From Pedococcus sp. 5OH_020 (lineage in GTDB: Bacteria > Actinomycetota > Actinomycetes > Actinomycetales > Dermatophilaceae): 64,000 nucleotides of DNA. Made by a program: the position numbers and the translations under genes. Each line of letters starts with the position of its first letter. Within the stretch, counting starts at the first letter, position 1. The stretch spans positions 1-64,000 of the forward strand of contig NZ_JAPYZV010000001.1 in NCBI RefSeq assembly GCF_027812955.1, read 5' to 3'. Positions 8,608-17,468 of this stretch are shown in pieces. Under the pieces are notes generated by a model. That model ran no database searches and was not told where the DNA came from. It was given only the letters and a program-made list of their open reading frames with translations.

Positions 8608-9870
8608 ATGACTCATCCGTCTGTGGCGCTGCTGCGAGACGTTGCGCTGGACGATCGGATGCAGCACCACGCTCCTGAACTGAGACGGCTAGCAAACGCG
8701 ATCGAGGAGGGCGGTCTGGCCTTTTCTGAGTTCGCCTACGTTGACCTGCCCAGGCAGTTCGACGGGCACGAGCTGATCCAAAAGGCTCGACCGTCCTGGC
8801 TCGCGTCGGTTCAAGCCGCCCCAGCGGTTCTGGTGTACCTGCCCTTGATGTTCACGTGGGCGGGCCTGGCAATGGCCTCGGCCGCCCAAGGACGCCTGGT
8901 CGCACGCGGGGTGTCGCCGGAGGGAACATCGTTCCTCGGTCTGTGGCAGACCGGTTTTCAGGGCGAGCTTGCTACGCCCTTCCGCTTCGGAAACGTAGCG
9001 GGGCTCACTGCGCTGGCGCTCGTGCTGACACTGGCCACAGTGCTTCTGGCGGGAACGCTCGGGCGGCGGTGGGAGCGCGACGAAGCGCAGGCCTCTTCCG
9101 CCAGCGCCAAAAAGCTGGCGGCCGCCCTCCGTCAGGCCGACAGGTACCGCTCCTCCTGGCGAAGTCAGTTTGAGCATCAGTCGCGCGCGGATCTGTCGGC
9201 CGCGGCGTCAGAGGTGAAGGGCCTTCAGACGAAGGCCCAGACGCTGATGACCAAGGCCGTTCGCGCGGCAGAGTCGCTTGATGAGCAGAGCCAGTCTCTT
9301 GCGTCGGCGGTCATTGCCGTTTCAGAGACTTCGACCCAGGTCCTCGCCGCTGGGGGGCGAGTTCAGCAGGCGTCAGAAGCCGCCCTCGCCACCAGTGGAC
9401 GCATGGATGTGTCCCTTGCTGCCCTCGTCGATCTGATTGCAGAGACCGAGGCGCAGGTTACGGCCAACGCGACGGCCGCCCAGCAGCGTGTGGAGCGGCT
9501 AGCCGATGAGCTGACCAGGCTTCTCGAGGACTACAGCCAGGGTGTCAGCGCCGCAGCGCTGCAGGCCATCGGCGAGATGGCCCGGGAGGGGTCGGGACGG
9601 CTGCTGGAGGCGCTTGGTGCAGTGGAGCAGCAGCTCCTGGCGGTATCGGAGGTCGTGCGGGCCGGCATGGCCACGTCCCTAAGCGTCGTTGATGCCAGTG
9701 GTCAACTTCTGACGCGAATGGACCGTTGGGAGCAATCAGCCCGGATGTCGACCGATTCGCTGCTAAGCCGCGTTGATGAGCTTGCCACCCAGACCGCGGC
9801 CGTGGCCTCGGAACTGCGGGCAGCTTCGGCCTCGATGCGCGAACCGGCGGCCATGGGTGGGACTGGATGA
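8608..9870 (+). CDS. Two-TM protein with long cytoplasmic coiled-coil tail (ZorA/MotA-like by context)
   Basis: The ATG at 8608 follows GAGGGGG with seven bases between, giving 420 residues. Two hydrophobic helices lie at about 68-92 (VQAAPAVLVYLPLMFTWAGLA) and 128-152. From about 155 to 410 the protein is Ala/Glu/Gln/Arg-rich heptad sequence, predicted as a long coiled coil. MotA, TolQ and ZorA proteins combine membrane helices with such a tail, and the next gene is MotB-like, so a stator role is plausible. Only two helices are visible, fewer than in MotA or ExbB, and I see no MotA family signature. The assignment therefore rests on architecture and neighbourhood. It is the first gene of a tightly overlapped operon. 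Confidence 0.72.
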   Translation: MTHPSVALLRDVALDDRMQHHAPELRRLANAIEEGGLAFSEFAYVDLPRQFDGHELIQKARPSWLASVQAAPAVLVYLPLMFTWAGLAMASAAQGRLVARGVSPEGTSFLGLWQTGFQGELATPFRFGNVAGLTALALVLTLATVLLAGTLGRRWERDEAQASSASAKKLAAALRQADRYRSSWRSQFEHQSRADLSAAASEVKGLQTKAQTLMTKAVRAAESLDEQSQSLASAVIAVSETSTQVLAAGGRVQQASEAALATSGRMDVSLAALVDLIAETEAQVTANATAAQQRVERLADELTRLLEDYSQGVSAAALQAIGEMAREGSGRLLEALGAVEQQLLAVSEVVRAGMATSLSVVDASGQLLTRMDRWEQSARMSTDSLLSRVDELATQTAAVASELRAASASMREPAAMGGTG

Positions 9871-10391
9871 GGGCATCCAGCAGGGCGGTTCCGCTGCCCC
9901 TCGTCGGCTGGCTTTTCGCCGATCTCATGCTTCTGCTGGCCATCGTGGGCTTCGGACAAGCACCCACAATGCCGCACAAGCCCTCTCCGTCGGCCACTGC
10001 GGTCGCGGCCACCGGCACCCCCAAGGCCACCGCACCGACCAAGACGACCCCCAAGGTCACCCAGCGACCGATCGGGGTGAGCCAGAACGCCATTGTGGTT
10101 GCCTTTCCGGTCCCGACCGCCAAACTGCTCGCGCACGACACGAAGGCCGTACACGACCTCGACGCTCGGCTGCGCAAGGAGATGGCGCGGATCAAGGGGC
10201 AGCGCGCAGGGATCGTGCTCACGTTCGGCGTGGACCCCGATGATGCTCGGGCGTTGGCACTCTCACACGTGGTGAACGAGCGCCTGAGGCGTCAAGCCCC
10301 CGCCCTAACGCAGGGTGCCCTAGTTCGCGACTTTGTGAGCCTGAGCGGCTCAAACGCCATCAAAATTGAAGTGTATCTATTCACTAAGTAA
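9867..10391 (+). CDS. MotB/ZorB/TolR-like membrane protein with intramembrane Asp
   Basis: The ATG at 9867 overlaps the previous stop (ATGA). The 174-residue protein has one N-terminal helix, about residues 13-30, reading GWLFADLMLLLAIVGFG. Its Asp19 sits inside the membrane at the place where MotB, ExbD, TolR and ZorB carry the proton-binding Asp. A Pro/Thr/Ala-rich linker (33-68) leads to a C-terminal domain (about 72-174) with a strand-helix pattern suggesting a degenerate OmpA-like peptidoglycan-binding fold. I cannot see the full OmpA motif. With the coiled-coil protein it would form an ion-driven membrane complex. That is inference from topology and order. Confidence 0.72.
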   Translation: MRASSRAVPLPLVGWLFADLMLLLAIVGFGQAPTMPHKPSPSATAVAATGTPKATAPTKTTPKVTQRPIGVSQNAIVVAFPVPTAKLLAHDTKAVHDLDARLRKEMARIKGQRAGIVLTFGVDPDDARALALSHVVNERLRRQAPALTQGALVRDFVSLSGSNAIKIEVYLFTK

Positions 10392-10406
10392 GGATCCATC
10401 GAACCC

Positions 10407-11072
10407 ATGAGCGAACAAGTTCTTCCCTTTTACCTGGTCTGCGACGAGTCCGGTTCCATGACGGCTGGCATTGACGACATGAACGACGGCCTCGGCAAGC
10501 TCCATGCCGAGATCGCCAACAACCCAGTGGTCGCGGACAAGACGCGGTTCGCGGTGATCGGATTCTCCGACGACGCTGAGGTCCTCCTGCCGCTGTCTGA
10601 CCTGGCCGATGTGGAGGAGATACCCGGACTCACAGCCAAGGGCGGGACCTGCTTCGGTGCCGCCTTCAAGAGGCTGAAGCAGGAGATCCAGAAGGATGTG
10701 GGCCAGCTCAAGGCCGACGGCCACTCCGTACTCCGCCCGGTGGTCTTCTTCCTGTCAGACGGACAGGCAACCGACCGTGGTTGGGAGAGCGCCCACGCAG
10801 ACCTGGTGAGCCCCTCGTTCCCCGCGTACCCGAAGATCGTTGCCTTCGGCCTGGAGCAGGTCGACGAGAACACCATCAAGCGGGTGGCTACCTTCAAGGC
10901 CTTCATGGCCGACGGCGGCGTCAGCCCTGCGGTTGCACTGCGCGAGTTCGCCAGTTCGTTGACCAAGTCGATCGTGCGGTCGGGCAGCACGCTGGCCGGG
11001 ACCGGAGCCCCGACCCTGCAGGTGGAGGACTCAGTCCCGGGCTTCACATCACTTCCCCTAGACCAGATCTGA
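10407..11072 (+). CDS. von Willebrand factor A domain protein, TerY-like
   Basis: This is a 221-residue single vWA domain without a signal peptide, so probably cytoplasmic. The metal-ion-dependent adhesion site is complete: DESGS at residues 13-17, Thr81 in AKGGTCFG, and Asp118 in FFLSDGQATD. TerY proteins of tellurium-resistance-associated triads have this form and occur next to a PP2C phosphatase and a kinase, exactly the two genes that follow. It starts 15 bases after the previous gene. Its last codon overlaps the next start (TGATG). It may act as the metal-dependent scaffold that the kinase and phosphatase modify. Confidence 0.85.
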   Translation: MSEQVLPFYLVCDESGSMTAGIDDMNDGLGKLHAEIANNPVVADKTRFAVIGFSDDAEVLLPLSDLADVEEIPGLTAKGGTCFGAAFKRLKQEIQKDVGQLKADGHSVLRPVVFFLSDGQATDRGWESAHADLVSPSFPAYPKIVAFGLEQVDENTIKRVATFKAFMADGGVSPAVALREFASSLTKSIVRSGSTLAGTGAPTLQVEDSVPGFTSLPLDQI

Positions 11073-12040
11073 TGAGCACGGCCGACCTGGGGCATGTCTC
11101 CGTGGTTGACACGGCGACCGCGGACGGGTTCGAGGAGACGCCTACCGAGAATGTCGGTGAACCTCAGACGATGCTTCCCAGCGTGCCAGCGTTCCCGGGC
11201 CCATTCACGCCAGGACGCCCGGCGCGGGCCCCCAGCATGCCGAATGGCCTTCTCTCGGGGGAGTTTGAGGCGGACACGGTCCTTGATGGCGGTCAGGTGC
11301 TCGGTGGCGTGGTTCGAGCCGCGTCAGTTCGTGGTACGAGCCACCGCTGGGACAATGAGCCGCGCCAGGACGCGATGCTCGTTGGTCGCGTCGAAGTCGA
11401 ATGGGGCGAGGCAGCCGTTCTGGTCGTGGCCGACGGGGTCGGGAATGCGGCGCATTCGGACCGGGGCTCCGCGATCGGAGTGAAGGCGGCAATGGACTCG
11501 GCACGGCACTTAATCCAGGAGTGGGCCGATCCGGGGACCGTCGACGTGGACCAGTTCGCTCGCCGCGTGATGGATGTGGCGTCGGAGGCAATCGCCTCCG
11601 AGGCCCATGAGCGCCAAGTTTCACCGGCGGAATTCGCCACGACGCTCTGCCTGGCAGTGCTCGTGAGGGGCGAGACGGGGACCGTCCGGGCGTGGGTGTG
11701 CGGTGTCGGTGACAGCGGCCACCGTACTCTTCGACGTGGTGCCTTCGACGTTTTGGACGGGACAGAGGAGATCCAAGACACGCTCACCGCGGCGCTCCCG
11801 TCGACTAGCGTTCCGACCGTCACGTCCGTCGACCTGCTACCAGGAGATTGCCTCGTTCTCGCCACGGACGGGGTCCTGAACCTGCTTCTAGACCAAGAGC
11901 GCAGCGCGCGGTTCGCGAGTCAGCTGTCTGTGTCCCCCGACATGGGCTTGGCGCACTACCTGTGGGTGATTGACGCGTCGGTGCGCAGCTTCGACGACGA
12001 CCGAACGGCCGTCTGCTTCTGGGCCGGTTCGGCGCGGTGA
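11072..12040 (+). CDS. PP2C-family serine/threonine phosphatase
   Basis: The ATG at 11072 overlaps the vWA stop by one base, giving 322 residues. After a Pro-rich, probably disordered N-terminus (1-75) comes a PP2C domain. RQDAM (98-102) and VVADGVGNAAHSDRG (118-132) supply the first metal-binding Asp residues. VCGVGDSG and LATDGVL follow, and DDRTAV near the C-terminus supplies the last metal Asp. It should remove phosphate from Ser or Thr using Mn or Mg. The next gene is a kinase-like protein, so the two probably act on a common target. It is a member of the TerY-P type triad. Confidence 0.88.
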   Translation: MSTADLGHVSVVDTATADGFEETPTENVGEPQTMLPSVPAFPGPFTPGRPARAPSMPNGLLSGEFEADTVLDGGQVLGGVVRAASVRGTSHRWDNEPRQDAMLVGRVEVEWGEAAVLVVADGVGNAAHSDRGSAIGVKAAMDSARHLIQEWADPGTVDVDQFARRVMDVASEAIASEAHERQVSPAEFATTLCLAVLVRGETGTVRAWVCGVGDSGHRTLRRGAFDVLDGTEEIQDTLTAALPSTSVPTVTSVDLLPGDCLVLATDGVLNLLLDQERSARFASQLSVSPDMGLAHYLWVIDASVRSFDDDRTAVCFWAGSAR

Positions 12041-13017
12041 CACCGAACAACGGCGCGCCGGCGCCCCGGGTGCCGGTCCGCCAACGCAGCTCGCTTGCCG
12101 TCGTCGAGGGCGGCGACAGCGGAGGCCAGGGGCGCGTGCGGCTCTTAAGAGACCGGTCTGACCTGGTCTACAAGGAGTTCCACGACGCAGGCAAGCTGGA
12201 CCGTGGCGCGATGGACCGAATCTTGCGGCTGCCCGCCACGATGAGCGAGGCCGACCGAAGCACCCTCCTGTGCAACACGGCGTGGCCGGTGGAGCGTGTC
12301 GACGATGGGTCGCGGTTCGTGGGCTTCCTCATGGGCAAGATCCCGAGCGAGTTCTGGTACGAGGATCCGGTGGTGGGACATCGACTGCTGGAATTTCAGC
12401 ATCTGATGTTCCCGCCGAGGGCCACGCGCAAGGCGGTGCCCGAGCCGTCCACCGCCCAGAGACTGGCAATTCTGCGGTCCGCGGCGGAGATCTTCGCCTT
12501 CCTTCACGGGCACTCGTTCATCGTGGGCGACGTGTCAATGAAGAACATCGTGTGGTCCCTCAGCCCACGCCCCCGGGCCTTCCTGATCGATTGTGATGGG
12601 TGCCGGAAGGTGTCATATCTGCCTGTCCTGCATCAGGCGGACACTCCCGAGTGGGACGACCCGCTGCGCCAAGGCAACACATCAACCGAGGCGAGCGACC
12701 GGTACAAGCTGGCACTTCTGATCGGCAGGGGGCTTAACGTCAGGTACTCCTGGCGGCCAACAGACCCAGACCCGTTCGGGGCACGCCCCGACCTGCCGGA
12801 AAAGCAGCGGCAAGCCCTGACCCGGCTGAGCCAGGCGGCCGCAGGCCCGCTGCACACTCGTCCGTCTGCCGCCGAATGGGCCTCGGCGCTCGGCGATCGG
12901 CCGATGATTCGGCTCTCCGCGCCGGGTCCCTCGACCAACGGAGCCGTGCATCAGCCCACACAGCCCAACCCACGGAACCCGGCACGACCCAAGATCCGGC
13001 TCCGAGAGACGCCGTGA
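12037..13017 (+). CDS. Divergent protein-kinase-like protein of the TerY-P triad
   Basis: Starts at GTG 12037, overlapping the phosphatase stop (GTGA), 326 residues. A glycine-rich segment (about 25-33) and VYKEF (Lys46) stand for the nucleotide loop and the ATP-binding Lys. The catalytic loop is VGDVSMKNIVW, with Asp165 and Asn170, in place of HRDLKxxN. LIDCDGC (184-188) stands for DFG. The activation segment is short, and the last 50 residues are Pro-rich and disordered. This is the loop style of the kinases paired with TerY and PP2C. Kinase activity is likely but not certain given the divergence. Confidence 0.8.
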   Translation: MTPNNGAPAPRVPVRQRSSLAVVEGGDSGGQGRVRLLRDRSDLVYKEFHDAGKLDRGAMDRILRLPATMSEADRSTLLCNTAWPVERVDDGSRFVGFLMGKIPSEFWYEDPVVGHRLLEFQHLMFPPRATRKAVPEPSTAQRLAILRSAAEIFAFLHGHSFIVGDVSMKNIVWSLSPRPRAFLIDCDGCRKVSYLPVLHQADTPEWDDPLRQGNTSTEASDRYKLALLIGRGLNVRYSWRPTDPDPFGARPDLPEKQRQALTRLSQAAAGPLHTRPSAAEWASALGDRPMIRLSAPGPSTNGAVHQPTQPNPRNPARPKIRLRETP

Positions 13018-13634
13018 GTACCACACCCCTGTCGGCATCAGCCGCGCAGCTCATGACCGACGCATGGCGTCGGCCACCCGGCGGAATCGTGGAAGGCCTT
13101 GCGCTAGATTCCCAAGAGCGTCTCATCGGCGCCTGGGACACCGTGTTGCTCGAGGCTCGCCGGGGTCGCTCCCGTCATGTGTCCAATCGCGGGACGGTGC
13201 GATTCCCCATCATTGGCGGCGTTCGAGGCAGCCTCAGCCAAAGTCGCGGCACAACGGACAGTGAACCGGATCGACTCCAGCAGATCGACCAGGGCCGCTT
13301 CATGGTCACCAGCGAGCGCGGCGTGTTCGTCGGTCCCCTGGCCAACAGGGCCTGGCCGTGGAAACGCATGCTCTCCCTTGACGCCGAGCCGAGCGTGGGC
13401 CTGCTAGTGGTGGCCATCACCGGCCGGGAACGCAGCATCTGCCTGAGGACCTCGCCAGCGCAGATGAGCGACATCCGGGACATCATCGCCGCTGTTCAGT
13501 CGGGGTGGCCGGCTACAGGGCTACCGGCCTCTTGGCCGCCTGCGGCCCGGGCGTTGCCCGCGCCGGGGTCGAATCCCGGCCCCTCGGCACGCCAGCGCCC
13601 CACAATCCGACTCACACCGCCGCCCGGTCCGTAG
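13014..13634 (+). CDS. Uncharacterised protein with PH-like segment, last gene of the operon
   Basis: Starts at GTG 13014, overlapping the kinase stop (GTGA), 206 residues, no signal peptide or membrane helix. The middle part (about residues 85-150) has GRFMVTSERGVFVGP, then a Trp-rich WPWKRMLSL and a following strand. This is the pattern of bacterial PH-like domains that place a protein at a membrane or a partner. The C-terminal 50 residues are Pro/Ala-rich. I do not recognise a full-length family. The overlap with the kinase ties it to the same translation unit, so it is probably an adaptor or target of the kinase and phosphatase. Confidence 0.7.
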   Translation: MSTTPLSASAAQLMTDAWRRPPGGIVEGLALDSQERLIGAWDTVLLEARRGRSRHVSNRGTVRFPIIGGVRGSLSQSRGTTDSEPDRLQQIDQGRFMVTSERGVFVGPLANRAWPWKRMLSLDAEPSVGLLVVAITGRERSICLRTSPAQMSDIRDIIAAVQSGWPATGLPASWPPAARALPAPGSNPGPSARQRPTIRLTPPPGP

Positions 13635-13689
13635 GCATCCTCATTCCCTGTCCTCGACCTTGCCCGCGGCGGGACCGAGGCCGAGCAGG

Positions 13690-14200
<511 letters not shown>

Positions 14201-14274
14201 CCATACGTATGGAGCCCCGCACCGATCGCGGCAGATCCGGGCTTGGCGTCGGCGGTGCGACCTAGCCTGTCTCC

Positions 14275-15051
14275 ATGCGGCGCTTCCACGACGAGGACCT
14301 CACCGACGCAGAATTCCGCGAATGCGACCTGAGTAGAGCACGGATGGTCGGCGTGGTCATGCAGGGTGCCGAGATCGACGGCCTGGTCACCAATCTCGTG
14401 GTCAACGGAGTCGAGGTGATGTCGTACGTCGAGGCGGAGCTCGACCGCCGTCACCCGGTACGGCTGCTGCTCCGTTCAGAGCAGCCGGACGACCTGCGAG
14501 TGGCCTGGCGGCAGCTGCGGGACGATTGGACGACGACCACCGACCGAGTTCGGTCCATGCCCGAGAACAGCGAACATCGCGGCGTTGACGGCGAGTGGTC
14601 GATGGTCGAAACGCTGCGCCATCTGGTCTTCGTGCACGACTCTTGGTTCCGACGGTGCGTGCTCGGGCTCACCGAGCCGTTCACGGCCATGGGGCTGGGT
14701 CCGCCATCCGTCATGGGCGAGGAGGACGAACTCGACCCGTCCGCCCAAACGAGCCTCGACGAGGTGCTCGCCGTACGGGTCCGCCAGGCTTCAGAGATCG
14801 AGACATGGCTGGCCGGCGTCACGCCTGATGAGCTCGCGCGGATCGCGCCAGTCCCTGACGACGAGAGATGGCCCCCGTACGCCAAGGGTCGGACGGTGCG
14901 CCAATGCCTGGGCACCGTGCTCAACGAGGAGTGGGCTCACCACCGGTTCTGCGAGCGTGACCTGGACAGGCTGGCGCGTCAGGTCTCTCAGTGTTCTGTC
15001 CTGACGGAGCGTCGCCTCACGTCGCCGGACCACTCGCCCGCGCCGGAGTGA
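14275..15051 (+). CDS. DinB-family protein with N-terminal pentapeptide-like segment
   Basis: 258 residues starting at ATG 14275. The first 45 residues show a short pentapeptide-repeat pattern (LTDAEFRECDLSRARM). From about residue 65 comes a DinB/YfiT-type four-helix bundle. Its likely metal-binding histidines are in WSMVETLRHLVFVHDSW and near the end in NEEWAHHRF. DinB-fold proteins include thiol transferases and hydrolases, but the substrate is unknown here. It is transcribed alone and converges on the large protein at 15106. This pentapeptide plus DinB combination is common in actinobacteria. Confidence 0.85.
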   Translation: MRRFHDEDLTDAEFRECDLSRARMVGVVMQGAEIDGLVTNLVVNGVEVMSYVEAELDRRHPVRLLLRSEQPDDLRVAWRQLRDDWTTTTDRVRSMPENSEHRGVDGEWSMVETLRHLVFVHDSWFRRCVLGLTEPFTAMGLGPPSVMGEEDELDPSAQTSLDEVLAVRVRQASEIETWLAGVTPDELARIAPVPDDERWPPYAKGRTVRQCLGTVLNEEWAHHRFCERDLDRLARQVSQCSVLTERRLTSPDHSPAPE

Positions 15052-15105
15052 CCCGGAGCGGGCCGCCGCGTGGGCCTTGCGGGTCGGACCACCATCGGGT
15101 TCACT

Positions 15106-16902
15106 TCACTGGGTTGTGAAGGCGATGTCGTCGTAGATGGGCAGCGGTGACGAGTCGCCCGTCGTGAGGAGCAGTCCGATCGATGCCTGCAGGATGTAGC
15201 TGCACTTGGGCAGGGATGAGACCGCGACCGGGTTGTTCGCCGCGTCGAGCAGCTGGTTGACGGAGCCGTGGTAGTCCGCTGCGATGGCGGGCAACGCGTA
15301 GTGATACGGGCCGCCCGGGCCGGACACCGTCAGCGACATGCTGCTCAGGTTCGGGTGTGCAGCCGTGTAGTCCACCGTCAGGGTGTTCTGGATCCGTGCG
15401 CATCCATGGCCGATGAGCTCTTCGACGTCGATGCTGACGGGCGCGAGCTGACCGTTCACCCTCGTGGGTACCCAGGAACCGTGCTTCTGCACATGGTTGT
15501 ACGTCGTGTTCGCGAGCGCGACTCGCTCGGCGATACCTGCCTGGACCTGCGTTACGGGCTGTCCGACCTCACGCATCACCATGCGCACCGCGACGTACTC
15601 GTCGATGGCGAGGCCGGCGGGTGCGGTGCTCTGGCCGGCGACGACTCCTGCGAGGTCATGGGTCTGCGCCGACAGTGTTTCGCTGTTGAGCCCGAGCAGG
15701 TTGTTGTCGGGCACGAACAGTCCCGTGGTGAGGCTGTTGTCCTGTGGGACCGCGATCCAGCCCTGGGCGTCGGGGGTCACCGCGATCTCGTCAGGTCCGT
15801 TGGCGCCGAGTACGACGACGGCCTTGGTCTCGACGGGTGGCAGGGTCCCCGTGAGCCGTTCCCAGGTGCCGATCTGCATCGCGACCATCTGCGCGGGCAG
15901 CACGGGCTTCCAGCCGCTTCCGTCGTCATACTCGAACCTGTACTCGGCGGGCTGGCCGTTGAGGAGCCGCCCCAGGACACCGTTGAGGCGCAAGGACGCG
16001 TAGAAGGCCCGGTTGTCGGCGATGGTCCGCCCGGTCCCGCCCGACGCGCTGTCGAACCCGGTGACGGTCTTGTAGACGCCGATGTGGTCGAACCAGGGGT
16101 ACGGCTGGTCGGTCCCGCCCGGGGCGTCGGCGACACAGAGGTCGACGCAGAAGCAGGGGCCGACGTTCTGGCGGTCGGGGCTGCGGCCTCGCGAGCGCGA
16201 CTCCTGAAGCAGGACGCCGGTAGGCCCGTCGACCCGGAAGTAGACGTCGGGTCCGGGGACCAGCTCGATGTTGATCCACGGTGACCATGGCGTCTTGCTG
16301 AAGTCCGCAACCGTGTAGTCGATCCGGAAGTGGCCGGTCGCATCGGTCACCGCCGAGCCCAGCGCGTCGTCCTGCAGCCAGTCGACATCGAAGGCGCTGA
16401 CCTTGACCCCCGGAACCCCGACCGTGGTGTCACACACTCGGACGTCACCGCAGATCGACCACCACCCAAGGCGGCCGCGGATGCCGCACCAGATCCGGTG
16501 GGGGATGTCGTAGGACCAGGCTGCGGCATACCCGCCCTCGGTCTCCCGCCATTGTGGTGCCAGCGTCGTGAGGGTGAAGGACAGCGGCTTGGGTGGAACC
16601 CGGTGCCCAGTCATCGTCCCGCAGAAGATGTCGACGTCGAACGCCCCGCCGTCGTACCCCTTCTCGAGCTCCACCGTGAAGCCGCCGTTCGCGTCGACGA
16701 CTCCCTCACCAAGGACTGAAGAGGCGCGCTCCGCGGCGACCGACTCCTCGAGGACCGCGGTGGTCTGCTTCGGCTCAGCAGCCGCTGCGTGGCTGATGCG
16801 GTCGCCCGAGCTGGTGACGAGCCTGACGGTTGCCCCCACCAGAGGTTCTGAACAGTCGTCGCAGAGAAGGCCGACCAACCGGCCCGAGATGACATATGGC
16901 AT
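15106..16902 (-). CDS. Large cytoplasmic protein with transthyretin/carboxypeptidase-regulatory-like domains, Cys-rich
   Basis: 598 residues with no signal peptide or membrane helix. The N-terminus (about 1-110) has the pattern of a carboxypeptidase-regulatory or transthyretin-like sandwich: ISGRLVGLLCDDCSEPLVGATVRL, then GEGVVDANGGFTVEL. A second such unit lies around 140-205 (VPGVKVSAFDVDW, AVTDATGHFRIDY). Cysteines cluster in WCGIRG, ICGDVRVC and PCFCVDLCVAD. The C-terminal 250 residues are unrecognised beta-rich sequence. Proteins of this general shape are conserved but uncharacterised. The gene stands alone. I give no function. Confidence 0.75.
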   Translation of the reverse strand: MPYVISGRLVGLLCDDCSEPLVGATVRLVTSSGDRISHAAAAEPKQTTAVLEESVAAERASSVLGEGVVDANGGFTVELEKGYDGGAFDVDIFCGTMTGHRVPPKPLSFTLTTLAPQWRETEGGYAAAWSYDIPHRIWCGIRGRLGWWSICGDVRVCDTTVGVPGVKVSAFDVDWLQDDALGSAVTDATGHFRIDYTVADFSKTPWSPWINIELVPGPDVYFRVDGPTGVLLQESRSRGRSPDRQNVGPCFCVDLCVADAPGGTDQPYPWFDHIGVYKTVTGFDSASGGTGRTIADNRAFYASLRLNGVLGRLLNGQPAEYRFEYDDGSGWKPVLPAQMVAMQIGTWERLTGTLPPVETKAVVVLGANGPDEIAVTPDAQGWIAVPQDNSLTTGLFVPDNNLLGLNSETLSAQTHDLAGVVAGQSTAPAGLAIDEYVAVRMVMREVGQPVTQVQAGIAERVALANTTYNHVQKHGSWVPTRVNGQLAPVSIDVEELIGHGCARIQNTLTVDYTAAHPNLSSMSLTVSGPGGPYHYALPAIAADYHGSVNQLLDAANNPVAVSSLPKCSYILQASIGLLLTTGDSSPLPIYDDIAFTTQ

Positions 16903-17468
16903 GGCAGATGCTCCTAGTACGGCAGACCCCCCATGAGCCTGGACCTACCTGGAAGGAGCAACTGCCGAGTGCGCTGATACTGGCCACGGGACGCCTGCGC
17001 TACACCACGCGGAGGGACGTCACCCGCTATGTGACGCGTTGGACCTGTGCCCGCATATGACTCTCTGTCCGATGACGGTCAGATAGTGGAGGCGGCGGGG
17101 GTGATTCGCTGGCGGAGGTCCCCGATGAGGGTTGGACGAGTCCCATCGTGACGGCGTAAGCACTATGACCACCGCGCAGCGCGTAGCTCCGAGGAAGCCC
17201 GCACATCCCGAGACCGTTAAGGCGCACTGCCGTGACGGCCGAGGCTCCCGGCGTACGGGGCGTCAATGGGTGGCAGCCGCCCACCGAATGTGGTGCCGAG
17301 CAGGCGCCCGACCCGCTGCAGGCAGCGTCGCTGACAAGGCGACCATGGCTTATGTGGCCTTGGCCGCGTATGAGCTGATGTGCTGTAGGGCCATGTTGAG
17401 GGACGCTCTCATGGGCGAGGCGTCGTGGGCCGCCTGGGAGAGCAGCTATCCATCTTGAAGTGCGGCCA
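16903..17468. other. Intergenic; includes a weak third copy of the repeat motif
   Basis: No gene is supported. A 108-codon rightward frame (17132-17458) has no motifs. Bases 17028-17064 (GCTATGTGAC, then TGTGCCC-CATATGACTC) resemble 3502-3540 just beyond the tRNA fragment, so this may be another remnant of the same repeat. Confidence 0.4.

Noticed and set aside
7716-8695. Long minus-strand frames before the six-gene operon
   Set aside because: Arg/Pro/Ser-rich, overlapping each other and the real gene at 8608, with no family features.
8608-13634. Direct assignment as Zorya
   Set aside because: ZorC, ZorD or ZorE type genes (helicase, nuclease) are absent, and the first protein shows only two membrane helices. 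Only the membrane-pair architecture is comparable.
17132-17458. 108-codon plus-strand frame
   Set aside because: No motif, no ribosome site, Arg/Ala-rich composition typical of random GC-rich sequence.
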